Shown: positions 6,979 to 14,826, counted from the stretch's first letter. The stretch is DNA of 29,782 nucleotides from DAOUEH01 sp034430515 (GCA_034430515.1 DAOUEP010000087.1:1-29782); one strand, 5' to 3'. Notes: generated from the letters alone by a model not told the origin. Numbers and translations are program-made.

Positions 6979-8655
6979 CTAGTCCGTCTCCGTCTCGTAA
7001 GGCCAGGCGGCCAGCGAGCCTTCCATGAACCTGATATTCCCGAAGCCCTCGCCGTCCAGGAGGCGCTGCGCCTGGTAGGCGCGCACGCTCGTATGGCAGT
7101 AGATTACGATTTCGGCGTCTTTGGGCAGCTCGCCATAGCGCTTTCTCAGCTCCGTCAGCGGCAGAAAGCGCACCTGGGCGGCCTTGATACGCTCCGTTTG
7201 CCACTCCGGCAGCGAGCGCACGTCCAGCAGGATGAAGTCGTCGCCGTGGTCTATTTTGGCCTTGACCTCGGCTAGTGTCAGCTTGCGGGCCAGGCCGTCG
7301 CGCTGGTTGCGGACGATGTTGGCGGCGTTGTGCAGCGGGTCCATGGCGGCGTTGAACGGGGGCGCGTAGGCCAGGTCGAGGTCGGCCAGGTCGTCCACGG
7401 TGGCCCCGGATGAGATGGCCGCAACCAGCACGTCGATGCGCTTGGCGACCTCCCCCGCGCCGACCGCCTGACCCCCCAGAACCCGCCCGCTGGCTTTGTC
7501 CGCCACCAGCCGGAGGATGAACTCCCGCGCGCCGGGGTAGTAAGTGGCGTGCTCCGCGGCGGGGACGAGCGCCGTAAGAACGTCGTAGCCGGCCTCCCGG
7601 GCCTGCGCCGCCGAGATGCCGGTGCGCCCGGCGTTTAAATCGAAAACCTTGACGATGGCCGTCCCCAGCACGCCGGGGAAAGTAAGCCGCCCGCCGGTGG
7701 CGTTGCTGCCGATGATGCGGCCGTGCTTGTTGGCGGTGGAGCCCATCGGGGTCAGCATCGGCCGGCCGGTAACGAGGTTTTTTACCTCCACGCAGTCGCC
7801 GCCGGCGTAGATAGCGGGGTCGGATGTCTCCAGATACTCGTTGACCCGGATGCCGCCCCGCGCCCCGGTTTCCAGCCCGGCGGCTCGCGCCAGCCCGACC
7901 TCCGGCCGCACGCCCAGGGAGAGCAGCGCCAGCCCGGCCCTGACCTCGCCGCCGCCGGTGAGCACGCCGGCCACGCAGCCTTTTTTGTCGCCGGAGAATC
8001 CCGTAACGCGCTCGCCGCAGCGCAGCCCAACGCCCTTGCTTTCCAGGTGTTTGGCCAGCGGCGCGGCCATATCCTCGTCCAGGAGCTGCGGCAGCGGCCA
8101 GCCCAGGGCCTCCAGCACGGTGACCTTGAGCCCCAGGGTGGCCAGCGCCTCGGCCATCTCCAGCCCGATGAGCCCCGCCCCGACGATAACCGCCTCTTTA
8201 GTTTTAGCGGCGGCGATATGCCCCTTGATGGCGTTGGCGTCGGGCAGGTCGCTGAGGGTGAAGATGCCCTTGAGGCTAGCGCCGGGCCAGTCCGGCCGGA
8301 CGGGGGCGCTGCCGGTGGCCAGGACGAGCTTATCGTATTTGATAGTGGCGTCTTTCCCGGTCTTGAGGTCGGTGACGGCCACGGTGCGCTGCTGGCGGTC
8401 GATGGCCGTGGCGCGCGTGTTATTGAGCACCGTCATGCCCAGCACGTCGCGGAAGTGCTCCGGCGGGCGGGCGACCATGGGGCCCTCGTCCTTGATGACC
8501 CCGGAGATGTAGTAGGGCAGGCCGCAGGTGGCCGTGGAGAGGCTGGGGCCCTGCTCGATGAGGGTGATGGGGACGTGCGGGTCGCAGCGCCGGGCGCGGG
8601 CGGCGGCCTTAGGGCCGCAGGCCGTCCCGCCGATGATGACGATGTTATTTGACAT
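6979..8655 (-). CDS. CoA-disulfide-reductase-type FAD oxidoreductase with C-terminal rhodanese domain
   Basis: The 558-aa product belongs to the pyridine nucleotide-disulfide oxidoreductase class. The FAD-binding motif is VIIGGTACGPKAAARARR (about 6-23). The redox-active cysteine is Cys44 in the signature CGLPYYISG. The NAD(P)H fold is VIVGAGLIGLEMAEAL (about 160), the second FAD motif is IYAGGDCVEV (about 285), and a dimerisation domain follows. A rhodanese domain occupies the last 110 residues or so, with the active-site loop YCHTSVRA (Cys520). Fusions of this kind reduce CoA disulfide, polysulfide or persulfide using NAD(P)H; which substrate applies here cannot be read from the sequence. 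The start is supported by GGAGG and an upstream promoter. The gene is monocistronic. Confidence 0.9.
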   Translation of the reverse strand: MSNNIVIIGGTACGPKAAARARRCDPHVPITLIEQGPSLSTATCGLPYYISGVIKDEGPMVARPPEHFRDVLGMTVLNNTRATAIDRQQRTVAVTDLKTGKDATIKYDKLVLATGSAPVRPDWPGASLKGIFTLSDLPDANAIKGHIAAAKTKEAVIVGAGLIGLEMAEALATLGLKVTVLEALGWPLPQLLDEDMAAPLAKHLESKGVGLRCGERVTGFSGDKKGCVAGVLTGGGEVRAGLALLSLGVRPEVGLARAAGLETGARGGIRVNEYLETSDPAIYAGGDCVEVKNLVTGRPMLTPMGSTANKHGRIIGSNATGGRLTFPGVLGTAIVKVFDLNAGRTGISAAQAREAGYDVLTALVPAAEHATYYPGAREFILRLVADKASGRVLGGQAVGAGEVAKRIDVLVAAISSGATVDDLADLDLAYAPPFNAAMDPLHNAANIVRNQRDGLARKLTLAEVKAKIDHGDDFILLDVRSLPEWQTERIKAAQVRFLPLTELRKRYGELPKDAEIVIYCHTSVRAYQAQRLLDGEGFGNIRFMEGSLAAWPYETETD

Positions 8656-8702
8656 AACGATGTCCTCCGGGGGTTTGGTATTGATTTGGGAAGCCTACGA
8701 GT

Positions 8703-8732
8703 ATTATAACGGCTGGTTTGTAGTTGTGCCAA
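8703..8732 (-). promoter_or_regulatory. Sigma70-type promoter for the flavoprotein gene
   Basis: Minus strand: -35 TTGGCA (8727-8732), 18-base spacer, -10 TATAAT (8703-8708). The expected leader is about 40 bases and includes the GGAGG ribosome site. Confidence 0.7.
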
Positions 8733-8765
8733 TTTGGAATTGATTATCATACCTCACCCCCTGTG

Positions 8766-8823
8766 TCCCCCTCTCCAAACTCAGCACCAGAATGGGCTTT
8801 GACGTTCTGTTTGGAGAGGGGGA
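8766..8823. repeat. 58-bp element with perfect 15-bp terminal inverted repeats
   Basis: TCCCCCTCTCCAAAC (8766-8780) is the exact reverse complement of GTTTGGAGAGGGGGA (8809-8823), with 28 bases between. An inner CAGAA/TTCTG pairing extends the hairpin. It has no T-tract and no gene inside. It looks like a small MITE-like or REP-like palindromic element. Confidence 0.7.
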
Positions 8824-8833
8824 ATTTATTATG

Positions 8834-8855
8834 AGAGAGGCGCCAGCCCCTCTCC
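8834..8855. repeat. Degenerate copy of the mfd terminator hairpin
   Basis: The stretch shares GGCGCCAGCCCCTCTC exactly with 6384-6399, but two G residues are missing from the left arm and CCGC replaces the T-tract. Nearby, GGGGACTA also recurs at both sites. It looks like a dispersed element rather than a functional terminator here. Confidence 0.5.
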
Positions 8856-8876
8856 GCGGGCTATTCCCTGGGGACT

Positions 8877-8967
8877 AAATCCTTCTCGGTCTACCTTTAC
8901 CAAAGGGAGACGAACCATTGTGCAAGATGTATTGTCCCCCTTTGTAAAGGGGGATTAAGGAGGATTT
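8877..8967. repeat. MITE-like inverted-repeat element, copy A (91 bp)
   Basis: The ends are AAATCC and GGATTT in inverted orientation. Next to each end lies an imperfect arm built on CTTTAC-AAAGGGAGACGA and TTGTCCCCCTTTGTAAAGGG. The same arms bound a 116-bp copy at 26176-26291, while the centres differ. Elements of this type (AAATCC...CCCTTTNTAAAGGG) are widespread non-coding repeats in anaerobe genomes, from general knowledge. Confidence 0.65.
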
Positions 8968-8972
8968 TTCTG

Positions 8973-8998
8973 CGGGCTAAGCGGCGGATGCCGCGAGG
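8973..8998. repeat. GCTAAGCGGCGGATG repeat module, copy A
   Basis: GGGCTAAGCGGCGGATG here matches 19132-19148 exactly, and matches AGATAAGCGGCAGATGCCGC at 26320-26339 with few changes. In two of the three sites it directly follows the MITE-like element, so it may be part of a larger composite repeat. Confidence 0.6.
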
Positions 8999-9042
8999 GC
9001 AGTTTACCCGCCGAAACCTTGGCGTAGGCGGGGTCTGGGTGA

Positions 9043-9057
9043 GAATAGATAACTCAG
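9043..9057. repeat. 15-bp exact repeat GAATAGATAACTCAG, copy A
   Basis: The 15 bases are identical to 26356-26370 and lie in the same order after the two preceding repeat modules at both sites. This shows that the two regions derive from one composite element. Confidence 0.65.
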
Positions 9058-9072
9058 ACGGGGTGGGGAATG

Positions 9073-9102
9073 AAAAGAGGGAGCCCATTGCTGAGCCCCC
9101 TC
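9073..9102 (-). terminator. Terminator of the transhydroxylase-like operon
   Basis: In minus-strand RNA, GAGGGGGCTC (9093-9102) pairs with GGGCTCCCTC (9077-9086) over 10 positions including two G-U wobbles, with a 6-base loop. Four U residues follow. It lies about 25 bases past the stop of the beta-subunit gene. Confidence 0.65.
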
Positions 9103-9126
9103 CTCTAAATATCTTTTAGGCTTGCT

Positions 9127-9939
9127 CTATCGCGTCAGCGGTATATCGCCTAAATTCACGTCCTTCTCCGTGTTCAGGTCGGCGAAGGACTTGGCGGCGA
9201 AGCCGTCGGCGGCAATCTTGAGCGAGTACTTGCCCTCCTCCAGCCCCTGGAACCAGAAGTCCCCGAAGCCGTCGGTGACGGCGGTATATTTCTTGCCGCC
9301 ACCGCTCAGGGTGCAGGTGGCCCCGATGACTACCTCTTTGTCCACCGGGTCGTAGACGGTGCCGGCCACGAAACGCTTGGGGATATTGAGGTAATAGACG
9401 CGCGGCTTGGCCTTGAGCTCCGGCTGGAGCACCTCGGCTTTGGCGATGAGGTCTTTGAATTCTTCCTCCTCGCCGAACTTGATGGCCTCGGTGGGGCAGG
9501 CGTCGGCGCAGCGGGGTATCTTCCACTCGCCGCTGTCGAGCAGGTGGGCGCAGCCGGTGCACTTCTGGGCGATATTGAGGTCTTCGTTGAAGAAGATGGC
9601 CTCGTAGGGGCAGGCGTCCACGCAGGCCCGACAGCCGGTGCACTTCTCCGGGTCGATGATGACCAGCCCGTCGTCGCGCTTGTATATCGTCCCCTCGATG
9701 GGGCAGGCGGGGATGCAGGGGGCCTCGTCGCAGTGCATGCAGGGTATGGGGATGTAGTGCATTTTCACCTTGGGGACGCTGCCGCGGATGTGCTCCGTCT
9801 GGCGCATCCAGAACTGGCCGGTATCCGGCTGGGGCTTGGCGTAGGGCATCCAGTCGTTGCCGACGTGCTCGTCCTTGCAGACAATCTGGCAGCTGTAGCA
9901 GCCGTTGCAGATGCCGACGTCGATGACAAATACCTTCAT
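9127..9939 (-). CDS. Transhydroxylase-like iron-sulfur (beta) subunit
   Basis: The 270-aa product should be the electron-transfer subunit of the molybdoenzyme encoded just upstream. It carries four complete cysteine quartets: Cys11/14/17/21, 67/70/75/79, 100/103/106/110, and 127/130 with 144/148, enough for four [4Fe-4S] clusters. After residue 190 comes a beta-rich carboxypeptidase-regulatory/transthyretin-like domain (from about VAGTVYDP through GEEGKYSL-like turns to the end). That C-terminal domain and the length match the small subunit of Pelobacter acidigallici pyrogallol transhydroxylase (about 274 aa). That enzyme has lost one cluster, so keeping all four is a difference. No signal peptide is present, so it is cytoplasmic. 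The start is 2 bases after the stop of the alpha gene. Confidence 0.9.
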   Translation of the reverse strand: MKVFVIDVGICNGCYSCQIVCKDEHVGNDWMPYAKPQPDTGQFWMRQTEHIRGSVPKVKMHYIPIPCMHCDEAPCIPACPIEGTIYKRDDGLVIIDPEKCTGCRACVDACPYEAIFFNEDLNIAQKCTGCAHLLDSGEWKIPRCADACPTEAIKFGEEEEFKDLIAKAEVLQPELKAKPRVYYLNIPKRFVAGTVYDPVDKEVVIGATCTLSGGGKKYTAVTDGFGDFWFQGLEEGKYSLKIAADGFAAKSFADLNTEKDVNLGDIPLTR

Positions 9940-9941
9940 GA

Positions 9942-12575
9942 TTACATGCCTCCTTCAACCCAGGCGTTGAAGCGCAGCCCGGACGCCGGGTCGTATTCTC
10001 GCTGGAAGGCGTTATCAAACGCCTCGGGGTCCATCTGGCGCCAGTCCTGGTAGTCCCGCTCGGTGACCTTCTGCACGTCCACCAGGTAGCCGCTGGTGGC
10101 CTGGCCGCAGGCGTTCTTGGAGGAGACGCCGTAGGGGGCGATGGTGTTGATGGCGCCGCCGCGGTCGACGTAGCCGGGGATAATGGGGTCGTGGCGGGCG
10201 CCGTGGTCGACGTAGGCCACGCCGGCCATGACGCGCTCCCAGACGCGGGCGCCGCAGAGGACGACGCCGCGCTCGTTATAGACCTTGACGAGGTCGCCGT
10301 CTTTGATGCCGCGCTTTTCGGCTTCGATGGGGTTAATCCAGACCGGCTCGTACTTGTAGCCGTCGGGGCCGGTTACCTTGCAGGTGGGGGCCTCGCGTGT
10401 CCAGGTGATGTCGTCGCCCTGGGCGTGGGTGCGCCAGCGCCCGTGGTTGGACATCAGCAGCAGCGGGAACATGGCCGCCCGCTCGCTGGAGATGCGCTCG
10501 TCGTGGGTGGCGCTCTTCTCAATCCACTTGGGGATGGGCGGGCGCTCCTTGTCGTCGGGGAAGTGCTCGGCCAGGCGCGCCGAGTAGAACTCCAGCTTGC
10601 CGGTGGGGGTCTTGAGGGGGTTCTTCTCCGGGTCGTCGTAGAAGGGGCGGAAGCCGGGCGGGTCTTTCTCCCAGTCCTCGGCCGCCGGAAAGACAAAGTA
10701 TTTCTTGTCCAGGAAGTCGTCCCAGGTAATCAGGTAGTCTATTTCCATGTCGTCGAAGACCTGCTTCTGGAGGTCGCGGGTGGTCTTGTTCTCGCTGAAT
10801 TTGTCGCCCATGCCCAGCTTTTTGGCCACCTCCAGGACGACCTCGTAGTCGCTCTTGGACTCGCCGACGGGCTGGCAGGCCTGCTCCATGATGGCCATGG
10901 AGTGGAAATTGACGCCCTGGCGGACGTTGGTGACGATGTCCTCCACCTCCAGGGTGGTGTTGGAGGGCAGGATGATATCGGCGATGAGGCAGTCGTTTTC
11001 CAGCCAGGGGTGCTGGGCGACGACGGTCTCAATCTTGGGATTGCGAAAGGCGCTGATTGTCCAGTTGCCGTGGTTCCAGCAGGTGATGCGGCAGGGGGTA
11101 TCCGTCCATATCATGTGAACCTCGGTGCCGCCCTGCTCCTTGGGGAGGGGGTACTGGTATTTGACGAACTGGTCTTCCGTCGGTACCTCGATGGCGCCGG
11201 AGCCGTAATAGGTCAGCGGCGGCTCGTCGATGGCCTGCTGGATATAGGTCTTGGGGATGAGCTGCTTGCCCCAGGCGCGGATGGTGGTGGCCACCGGCTT
11301 GGTGATGCGGTCGGAAAGCTCGGGGTTGAAGAAGCGGGTGCTCCGCAGCCCTTCGGCGCGGGGCATGCCGCTGTAGGTTATCTGGCTCTGGTGGACGCCG
11401 GGGCCGCCCAGGCCCTGCATGCCCAGCAGGATGCACTCCAGCCGGCCCGGCTCGTGGGAGAAGGGGCCGCGCACGTACGAGCCGCCGAAGTAGTGGGCGA
11501 CGGAGGTTATTTTCTTGGCCCACTCGCGGGCTAATGCCTTAATCGTCCACTCGGGGACGCCGCACTTCTTGGATGCCCACTCCGGGGTCTTGGGGATGCC
11601 GTCCTCCTTGCCCAGCACGTAGTCGGCGACTTTGTCCATGCCCACGGCGTGGGTCTTGACGTAGTCTTTCTTGTAGGTGCCCTCGGTGACCCAGACGTAG
11701 ATAATGGCCAGTTGGAGGGCGGCGTCGGTGTTGGGGAGGATGGGTATCCACTTGTCGGCGTGGACGGCGGCGCCGTAGTTGAGGTCGGGGCAGATGTAAA
11801 CCTGGCTGATGCCCACCTCCGTCCAGAAGTAGCAGAGGCGGGTGGCGCACTGGCCGGTGAAGCCCCAGGGGGTGGTCTCCGGGTCGCCGCCCCAGAAGAG
11901 CACCATGTCGCAGTTTTCGGTCATGTCCTTGACGATGTTATCGGCGGGCCAGTACATCCCCTGGATGCCCTGCCCCCAGACGTGCTTGGAGCCCCAGTAC
12001 CAGCCTTCCCAGCTATCGGGGTTGCGCACCTGCTGGGTGAAGCCGCCCATCATGTCGAAGAGGCGGCCGGAGTGGCCGTGGGGGGTATTGATGGTCTTGC
12101 ACTCGCCGTGGCCGTCGCCCTGCACCAGAATGGCCAGCGGGCCGTACTTTTTGTGCACCCGCTTGACCTCGGCGGCCAGGAGGTCGGAGACCTCCTCCCA
12201 GGAAATCCGCCTATACTTGCTCTTGCCGCGGTTCTGGGTGTTGCGCTCGCCGTTGGGGTCCCAGTCCACCCGCTTGAGGGGGTACTTGATGCGGTTGGGC
12301 GAGAACGTCCGTTTCTTGTAGGCCAGGGAGAACGGCCCGGGTACCGATTTAAAGAGTGGTTTATAGTCCTTGCCGTTGCGGGTAATCTTCCAGGGGCGGA
12401 ACTGCTCCGGCTTGTATTTCCAGTCGTAATGGAACGGCCGGATGCGGACGACCTTGCCGTCCTTGACATCGACGGCGCATTCGCCGCCGCCGCCGAGCAG
12501 ACCGCCGAGGGCCAAGGCCTTGATGACCGTTTTGTCCGGCTTAACGTCCACTGGCTTGCCTCTTCCGTCAGACAT
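9942..12575 (-). CDS. Transhydroxylase-like molybdopterin oxidoreductase (alpha subunit)
   Basis: This 877-aa protein belongs to the DMSO-reductase superfamily, with a bis-MGD molybdenum cofactor. It lacks a Tat signal and the usual N-terminal cysteine cluster motif (only Cys33 is present). Length and many blocks match, from memory, the large subunit of pyrogallol-phloroglucinol transhydroxylase: DPNGERN (about 107), NPDSWEGWYWG (185-195), ADYVLGKEDG, PVGESKSDYE, PTGKLEF, RGIKDGDLVKVYNERG and DRGGAINTIAP. Ser188 is the expected Mo ligand, with Asp187, Trp189 and His156 beside it. The counterparts of Tyr404 and Trp354 in the known enzyme appear changed, so the substrate may differ. Phenylacetyl-CoA oxidoreductase relatives are the alternative, but their membrane subunit is missing here. 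GGAGAG supports ATG 12575 over an upstream in-frame ATG at 12698. Confidence 0.88.
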   Translation of the reverse strand: MSDGRGKPVDVKPDKTVIKALALGGLLGGGGECAVDVKDGKVVRIRPFHYDWKYKPEQFRPWKITRNGKDYKPLFKSVPGPFSLAYKKRTFSPNRIKYPLKRVDWDPNGERNTQNRGKSKYRRISWEEVSDLLAAEVKRVHKKYGPLAILVQGDGHGECKTINTPHGHSGRLFDMMGGFTQQVRNPDSWEGWYWGSKHVWGQGIQGMYWPADNIVKDMTENCDMVLFWGGDPETTPWGFTGQCATRLCYFWTEVGISQVYICPDLNYGAAVHADKWIPILPNTDAALQLAIIYVWVTEGTYKKDYVKTHAVGMDKVADYVLGKEDGIPKTPEWASKKCGVPEWTIKALAREWAKKITSVAHYFGGSYVRGPFSHEPGRLECILLGMQGLGGPGVHQSQITYSGMPRAEGLRSTRFFNPELSDRITKPVATTIRAWGKQLIPKTYIQQAIDEPPLTYYGSGAIEVPTEDQFVKYQYPLPKEQGGTEVHMIWTDTPCRITCWNHGNWTISAFRNPKIETVVAQHPWLENDCLIADIILPSNTTLEVEDIVTNVRQGVNFHSMAIMEQACQPVGESKSDYEVVLEVAKKLGMGDKFSENKTTRDLQKQVFDDMEIDYLITWDDFLDKKYFVFPAAEDWEKDPPGFRPFYDDPEKNPLKTPTGKLEFYSARLAEHFPDDKERPPIPKWIEKSATHDERISSERAAMFPLLLMSNHGRWRTHAQGDDITWTREAPTCKVTGPDGYKYEPVWINPIEAEKRGIKDGDLVKVYNERGVVLCGARVWERVMAGVAYVDHGARHDPIIPGYVDRGGAINTIAPYGVSSKNACGQATSGYLVDVQKVTERDYQDWRQMDPEAFDNAFQREYDPASGLRFNAWVEGGM

Positions 12576-12603
12576 ATGGGTACTCTCCTTCCAGATAGTT
12601 ATA

Positions 12604-12620
12604 CGCGCTGGCGCAGCGCG
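12604..12620 (-). promoter_or_regulatory. Leader hairpin before the molybdoenzyme start
   Basis: CGCGCTG and CAGCGCG form a perfect 7-bp GC-rich stem with a 3-base loop, ending about 28 bases before the start codon and just upstream of the ribosome site. It could protect the mRNA or affect translation. There is no U-tract. Confidence 0.4.
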
Positions 12621-12710
12621 GTCGCGATTTACGGCGATAAGACGTTCGGATTGAACCGGCTGGGGGGTGGCAATAAAACCCCCGTCTTTTTTACGCAATA
12701 CCTTAAAAAA

Positions 12711-12738
12711 TCTATAATATTCGCATTCCTCTTGTCAA
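12711..12738 (-). promoter_or_regulatory. Sigma70-type promoter for the transhydroxylase-like operon
   Basis: Minus strand: perfect -35 TTGACA (12733-12738), 16-base spacer, -10 TATAGA (12711-12716). A start near 12704 would give a leader of roughly 130 bases, long compared with others in this window. Confidence 0.65.
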
Positions 12739-12825
12739 GTTGCGCTACCGACCGGGGGTAAATACCGGCGCTTCCCGCGAAAACAAAAAAGGGCGAACAT
12801 TGTAACTATTCTTTAATATGTTTTA

Positions 12826-12834
12826 TGGTATAAT
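12826..12834 (+). promoter_or_regulatory. Extended -10 promoter for ftsH
   Basis: TGG-TATAAT is a perfect extended -10 element; no matching -35 is present at 16-18 bases. The leader would be about 42 bases. It would drive ftsH and the tightly linked moaE. Confidence 0.6.
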
Positions 12835-12882
12835 TTAACCTGAGGGGATATATCATGGCATCCCCGCGTATTGAGGCGAAAG

Positions 12883-14823
12883 ATGAAATCTAACTGGAAG
12901 CGCAACAGCTTAATATACATCTTTATCCTACTGGCGGCCATCCTGCTCTTCTCCTTTCTGATACCGGGCTCCAACGAGCCGGAGGAGATAACCCTGAGCC
13001 AGACCATCACCCTCTCCCAGGACGGGCAGATTGAAAAGATACTGATAGAAGACGACACGATGACCATCACCAAGATTGACGGCACCGAGGTGAAGACGGC
13101 CATCGGCGCCCTCACTATCGTCGACCTCCAGGAGCTGGGCTTCGTCCTGCCCGCCGATTACGAGGTACAGACCTCCAGCGGCATCAACTGGGGCGGGCTG
13201 CTGCTCAACTTCCTGCCGCTGCTGGTGCTGGGTTTCCTGCTCTTTTTCCTCTTCCGCCAGGCGCGCGGCGCCAATAACCAGGCGATGAGCTTCGGCCGCA
13301 GCCGGGCGCGCCTCTTCCCAGCCAACCGCACCACCGTCACCTTTGACGACGTGGCCGGCGTGGAGGAGGCCAAGCAGGACATGCAGGAAGTGGTGGAGTT
13401 CTTAAAATCCCGCGAGAAGTTCCAAACGCTGGGGGCGCGTATCCCCAAGGGCGTGCTGCTGGTAGGCCCGCCGGGAACGGGCAAGACCCTGCTGGCGCGG
13501 GCGGTGGCCGGCGAGGCCGACGTGCCCTTCTTTTCCATCTCCGGCTCGGAGTTCGTCGAGATGTTCGTCGGCGTGGGCGCCTCGCGCGTGCGCGACCTCT
13601 TCGACCAGGCCAAGCGCAACACGCCCTGCATCGTCTTCATTGACGAAATCGACGCCGTGGGGCGCCAGCGCGGCGCCGGGCTGGGCGGCAGCCACGACGA
13701 GCGCGAGCAGACCCTGAACCAGATACTGGTGGAGATGGACGGCTTTGATACCAACACCTCGGTCGTCATCATCGCCGCCACCAACCGCCCCGATATCCTC
13801 GACCCGGCCCTGCTGCGCCCCGGCCGCTTCGACCGGCGCGTTATCCTGGACCATCCGGATATCAGCGGACGGCTGGCCATCCTCAAGGTGCATACCAACG
13901 GCAAGCCGCTGGACAAGGACGTCAACCTGGAGACGCTGGCCAAAGGGACGGTCGGCTTCAGCGGCGCCGATATCGCCAATTTAATCAACGAGGCGGCCAT
14001 CCTGTCGGCCCGCCGCAACAGGAAGTCCATCGGCATGCTCGAGCTGGAGGAGTCGGTGGACAGGGTCATCGCCGGCCCGGAGCGTAAGAGCCGCAAGATA
14101 AGCCCCGAGGAAAAAAAGGTCATCGCCTACCACGAGGCCGGGCACGCTCTGGTGGCCCGGATGCTGCCCCACTCCGACCCGGTGCACAAGATATCCATCG
14201 TGGCACGCGGCATGGCGCTGGGCTATACCAAGCAGCTCCCCGCCGAAGACCGCTATCTGATGACGCGCTCGCAGCTTAAAGACCAGCTGGCCAACCTGCT
14301 GGGCGGGCACGCCGCCGAAGACCTCATCTTCAACGAGCGCTCGACGGGGCCCCACAACGACATCGAGCGGGTTACCGCCATCGCGCGCAAGATGGTTACC
14401 AGCTTCGGCATGAGCGACAAGCTGGGCACGCGCACCTTCGGCGAGAAGCAGGAGATGGTCTTTCTGGGTCGGGAAATCTCGGAGCAGAAGGACTACAGCG
14501 AGCGCACCGCCCTGGAAATTGACCGCGAGATTAGCCGCATCATTGACGATGCCTATAAGACGGCCAAGCAAATCCTGACCGATAATAAAGACAAGCTCAC
14601 CGCCTTGGCCGAGAAGCTGATTGCCCAGGAGACGCTGGAGGGCAACGCCCTGGAGCAGGTCTTCAGCGACATCGGCCTGCCGCGTCCGGAGCCGGAGGTA
14701 CGCCCCACGCGCATCCCCGCCCCCGTCAAGCCGGTAGCCGAAGGCGAGCCGGAGGCCAAGCCCAAGCGGGTGCCCGGCATACCGCGCTTTGTCCCCAAAC
14801 AGAACCCGGCGACTTCGGACTAG
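12883..14823 (+). CDS. ftsH: ATP-dependent zinc metalloprotease FtsH
   Basis: FtsH is a membrane-anchored hexameric AAA+ protease that degrades misfolded membrane proteins and some short-lived regulators. The 646-aa product has a first transmembrane helix (about 9-26), an extracytoplasmic domain, and a second helix (about 105-124). The AAA module follows, with Walker A GPPGTGKT (195-202), Walker B IVFIDEID, and the second region of homology ATNRPDILDPALLRPGRFDR. The zinc site is HEAGH (417-421). The C-terminal tail is Pro/Lys-rich. ATG 12883 was chosen because GAGG lies 6 bases upstream; a TTG four codons earlier is the alternative. moaE begins 3 bases after the stop. Confidence 0.97.
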   Translation: MKSNWKRNSLIYIFILLAAILLFSFLIPGSNEPEEITLSQTITLSQDGQIEKILIEDDTMTITKIDGTEVKTAIGALTIVDLQELGFVLPADYEVQTSSGINWGGLLLNFLPLLVLGFLLFFLFRQARGANNQAMSFGRSRARLFPANRTTVTFDDVAGVEEAKQDMQEVVEFLKSREKFQTLGARIPKGVLLVGPPGTGKTLLARAVAGEADVPFFSISGSEFVEMFVGVGASRVRDLFDQAKRNTPCIVFIDEIDAVGRQRGAGLGGSHDEREQTLNQILVEMDGFDTNTSVVIIAATNRPDILDPALLRPGRFDRRVILDHPDISGRLAILKVHTNGKPLDKDVNLETLAKGTVGFSGADIANLINEAAILSARRNRKSIGMLELEESVDRVIAGPERKSRKISPEEKKVIAYHEAGHALVARMLPHSDPVHKISIVARGMALGYTKQLPAEDRYLMTRSQLKDQLANLLGGHAAEDLIFNERSTGPHNDIERVTAIARKMVTSFGMSDKLGTRTFGEKQEMVFLGREISEQKDYSERTALEIDREISRIIDDAYKTAKQILTDNKDKLTALAEKLIAQETLEGNALEQVFSDIGLPRPEPEVRPTRIPAPVKPVAEGEPEAKPKRVPGIPRFVPKQNPATSD

Positions 14824-14826
14824 GGG

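Larger units (their letters stand above)
8656..9126. other. Gene-free interval holding repeats, a promoter and a terminator
   Basis: I see no credible gene in these 470 bases. The right end holds the terminator of the molybdoenzyme operon and the left end the promoter of the flavoprotein gene. The middle is made of distinct inverted-repeat modules, some shared with 26176-26370, 19108-19150 and 6378-6399. A minus-strand frame of 63 codons at 8897-9088 is repeat sequence. Confidence 0.75.
12576..12882. other. Divergent regulatory region between the molybdoenzyme operon and ftsH
   Basis: No gene is seen. The interval holds one leftward and one rightward promoter and the roughly 130-base leader of the transhydroxylase-like operon, which contains a strong hairpin. 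I looked for a molybdenum-cofactor riboswitch fold in this leader and cannot support one by eye. Confidence 0.6.

Noticed and set aside
8897..9088. 63-codon minus-strand frame
   Set aside because: It is made of the repeat modules themselves (NPPLQRG-type translation of the inverted arms) and has no ribosome site.
10191..11534. 447-codon plus-strand frame
   Set aside because: It is a shadow of the molybdoenzyme gene; the translation is Gly/Asp/Val repeats with no family pattern.
12630..12665. GGTTCAATCC on the minus strand as a tRNA T-arm
   Set aside because: The flanking bases cannot form the T-stem and no anticodon or acceptor arm is found.
12576..12704. Molybdenum-cofactor riboswitch in the leader
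   Set aside because: I could not find the expected conserved core by eye; only a simple hairpin is supported.
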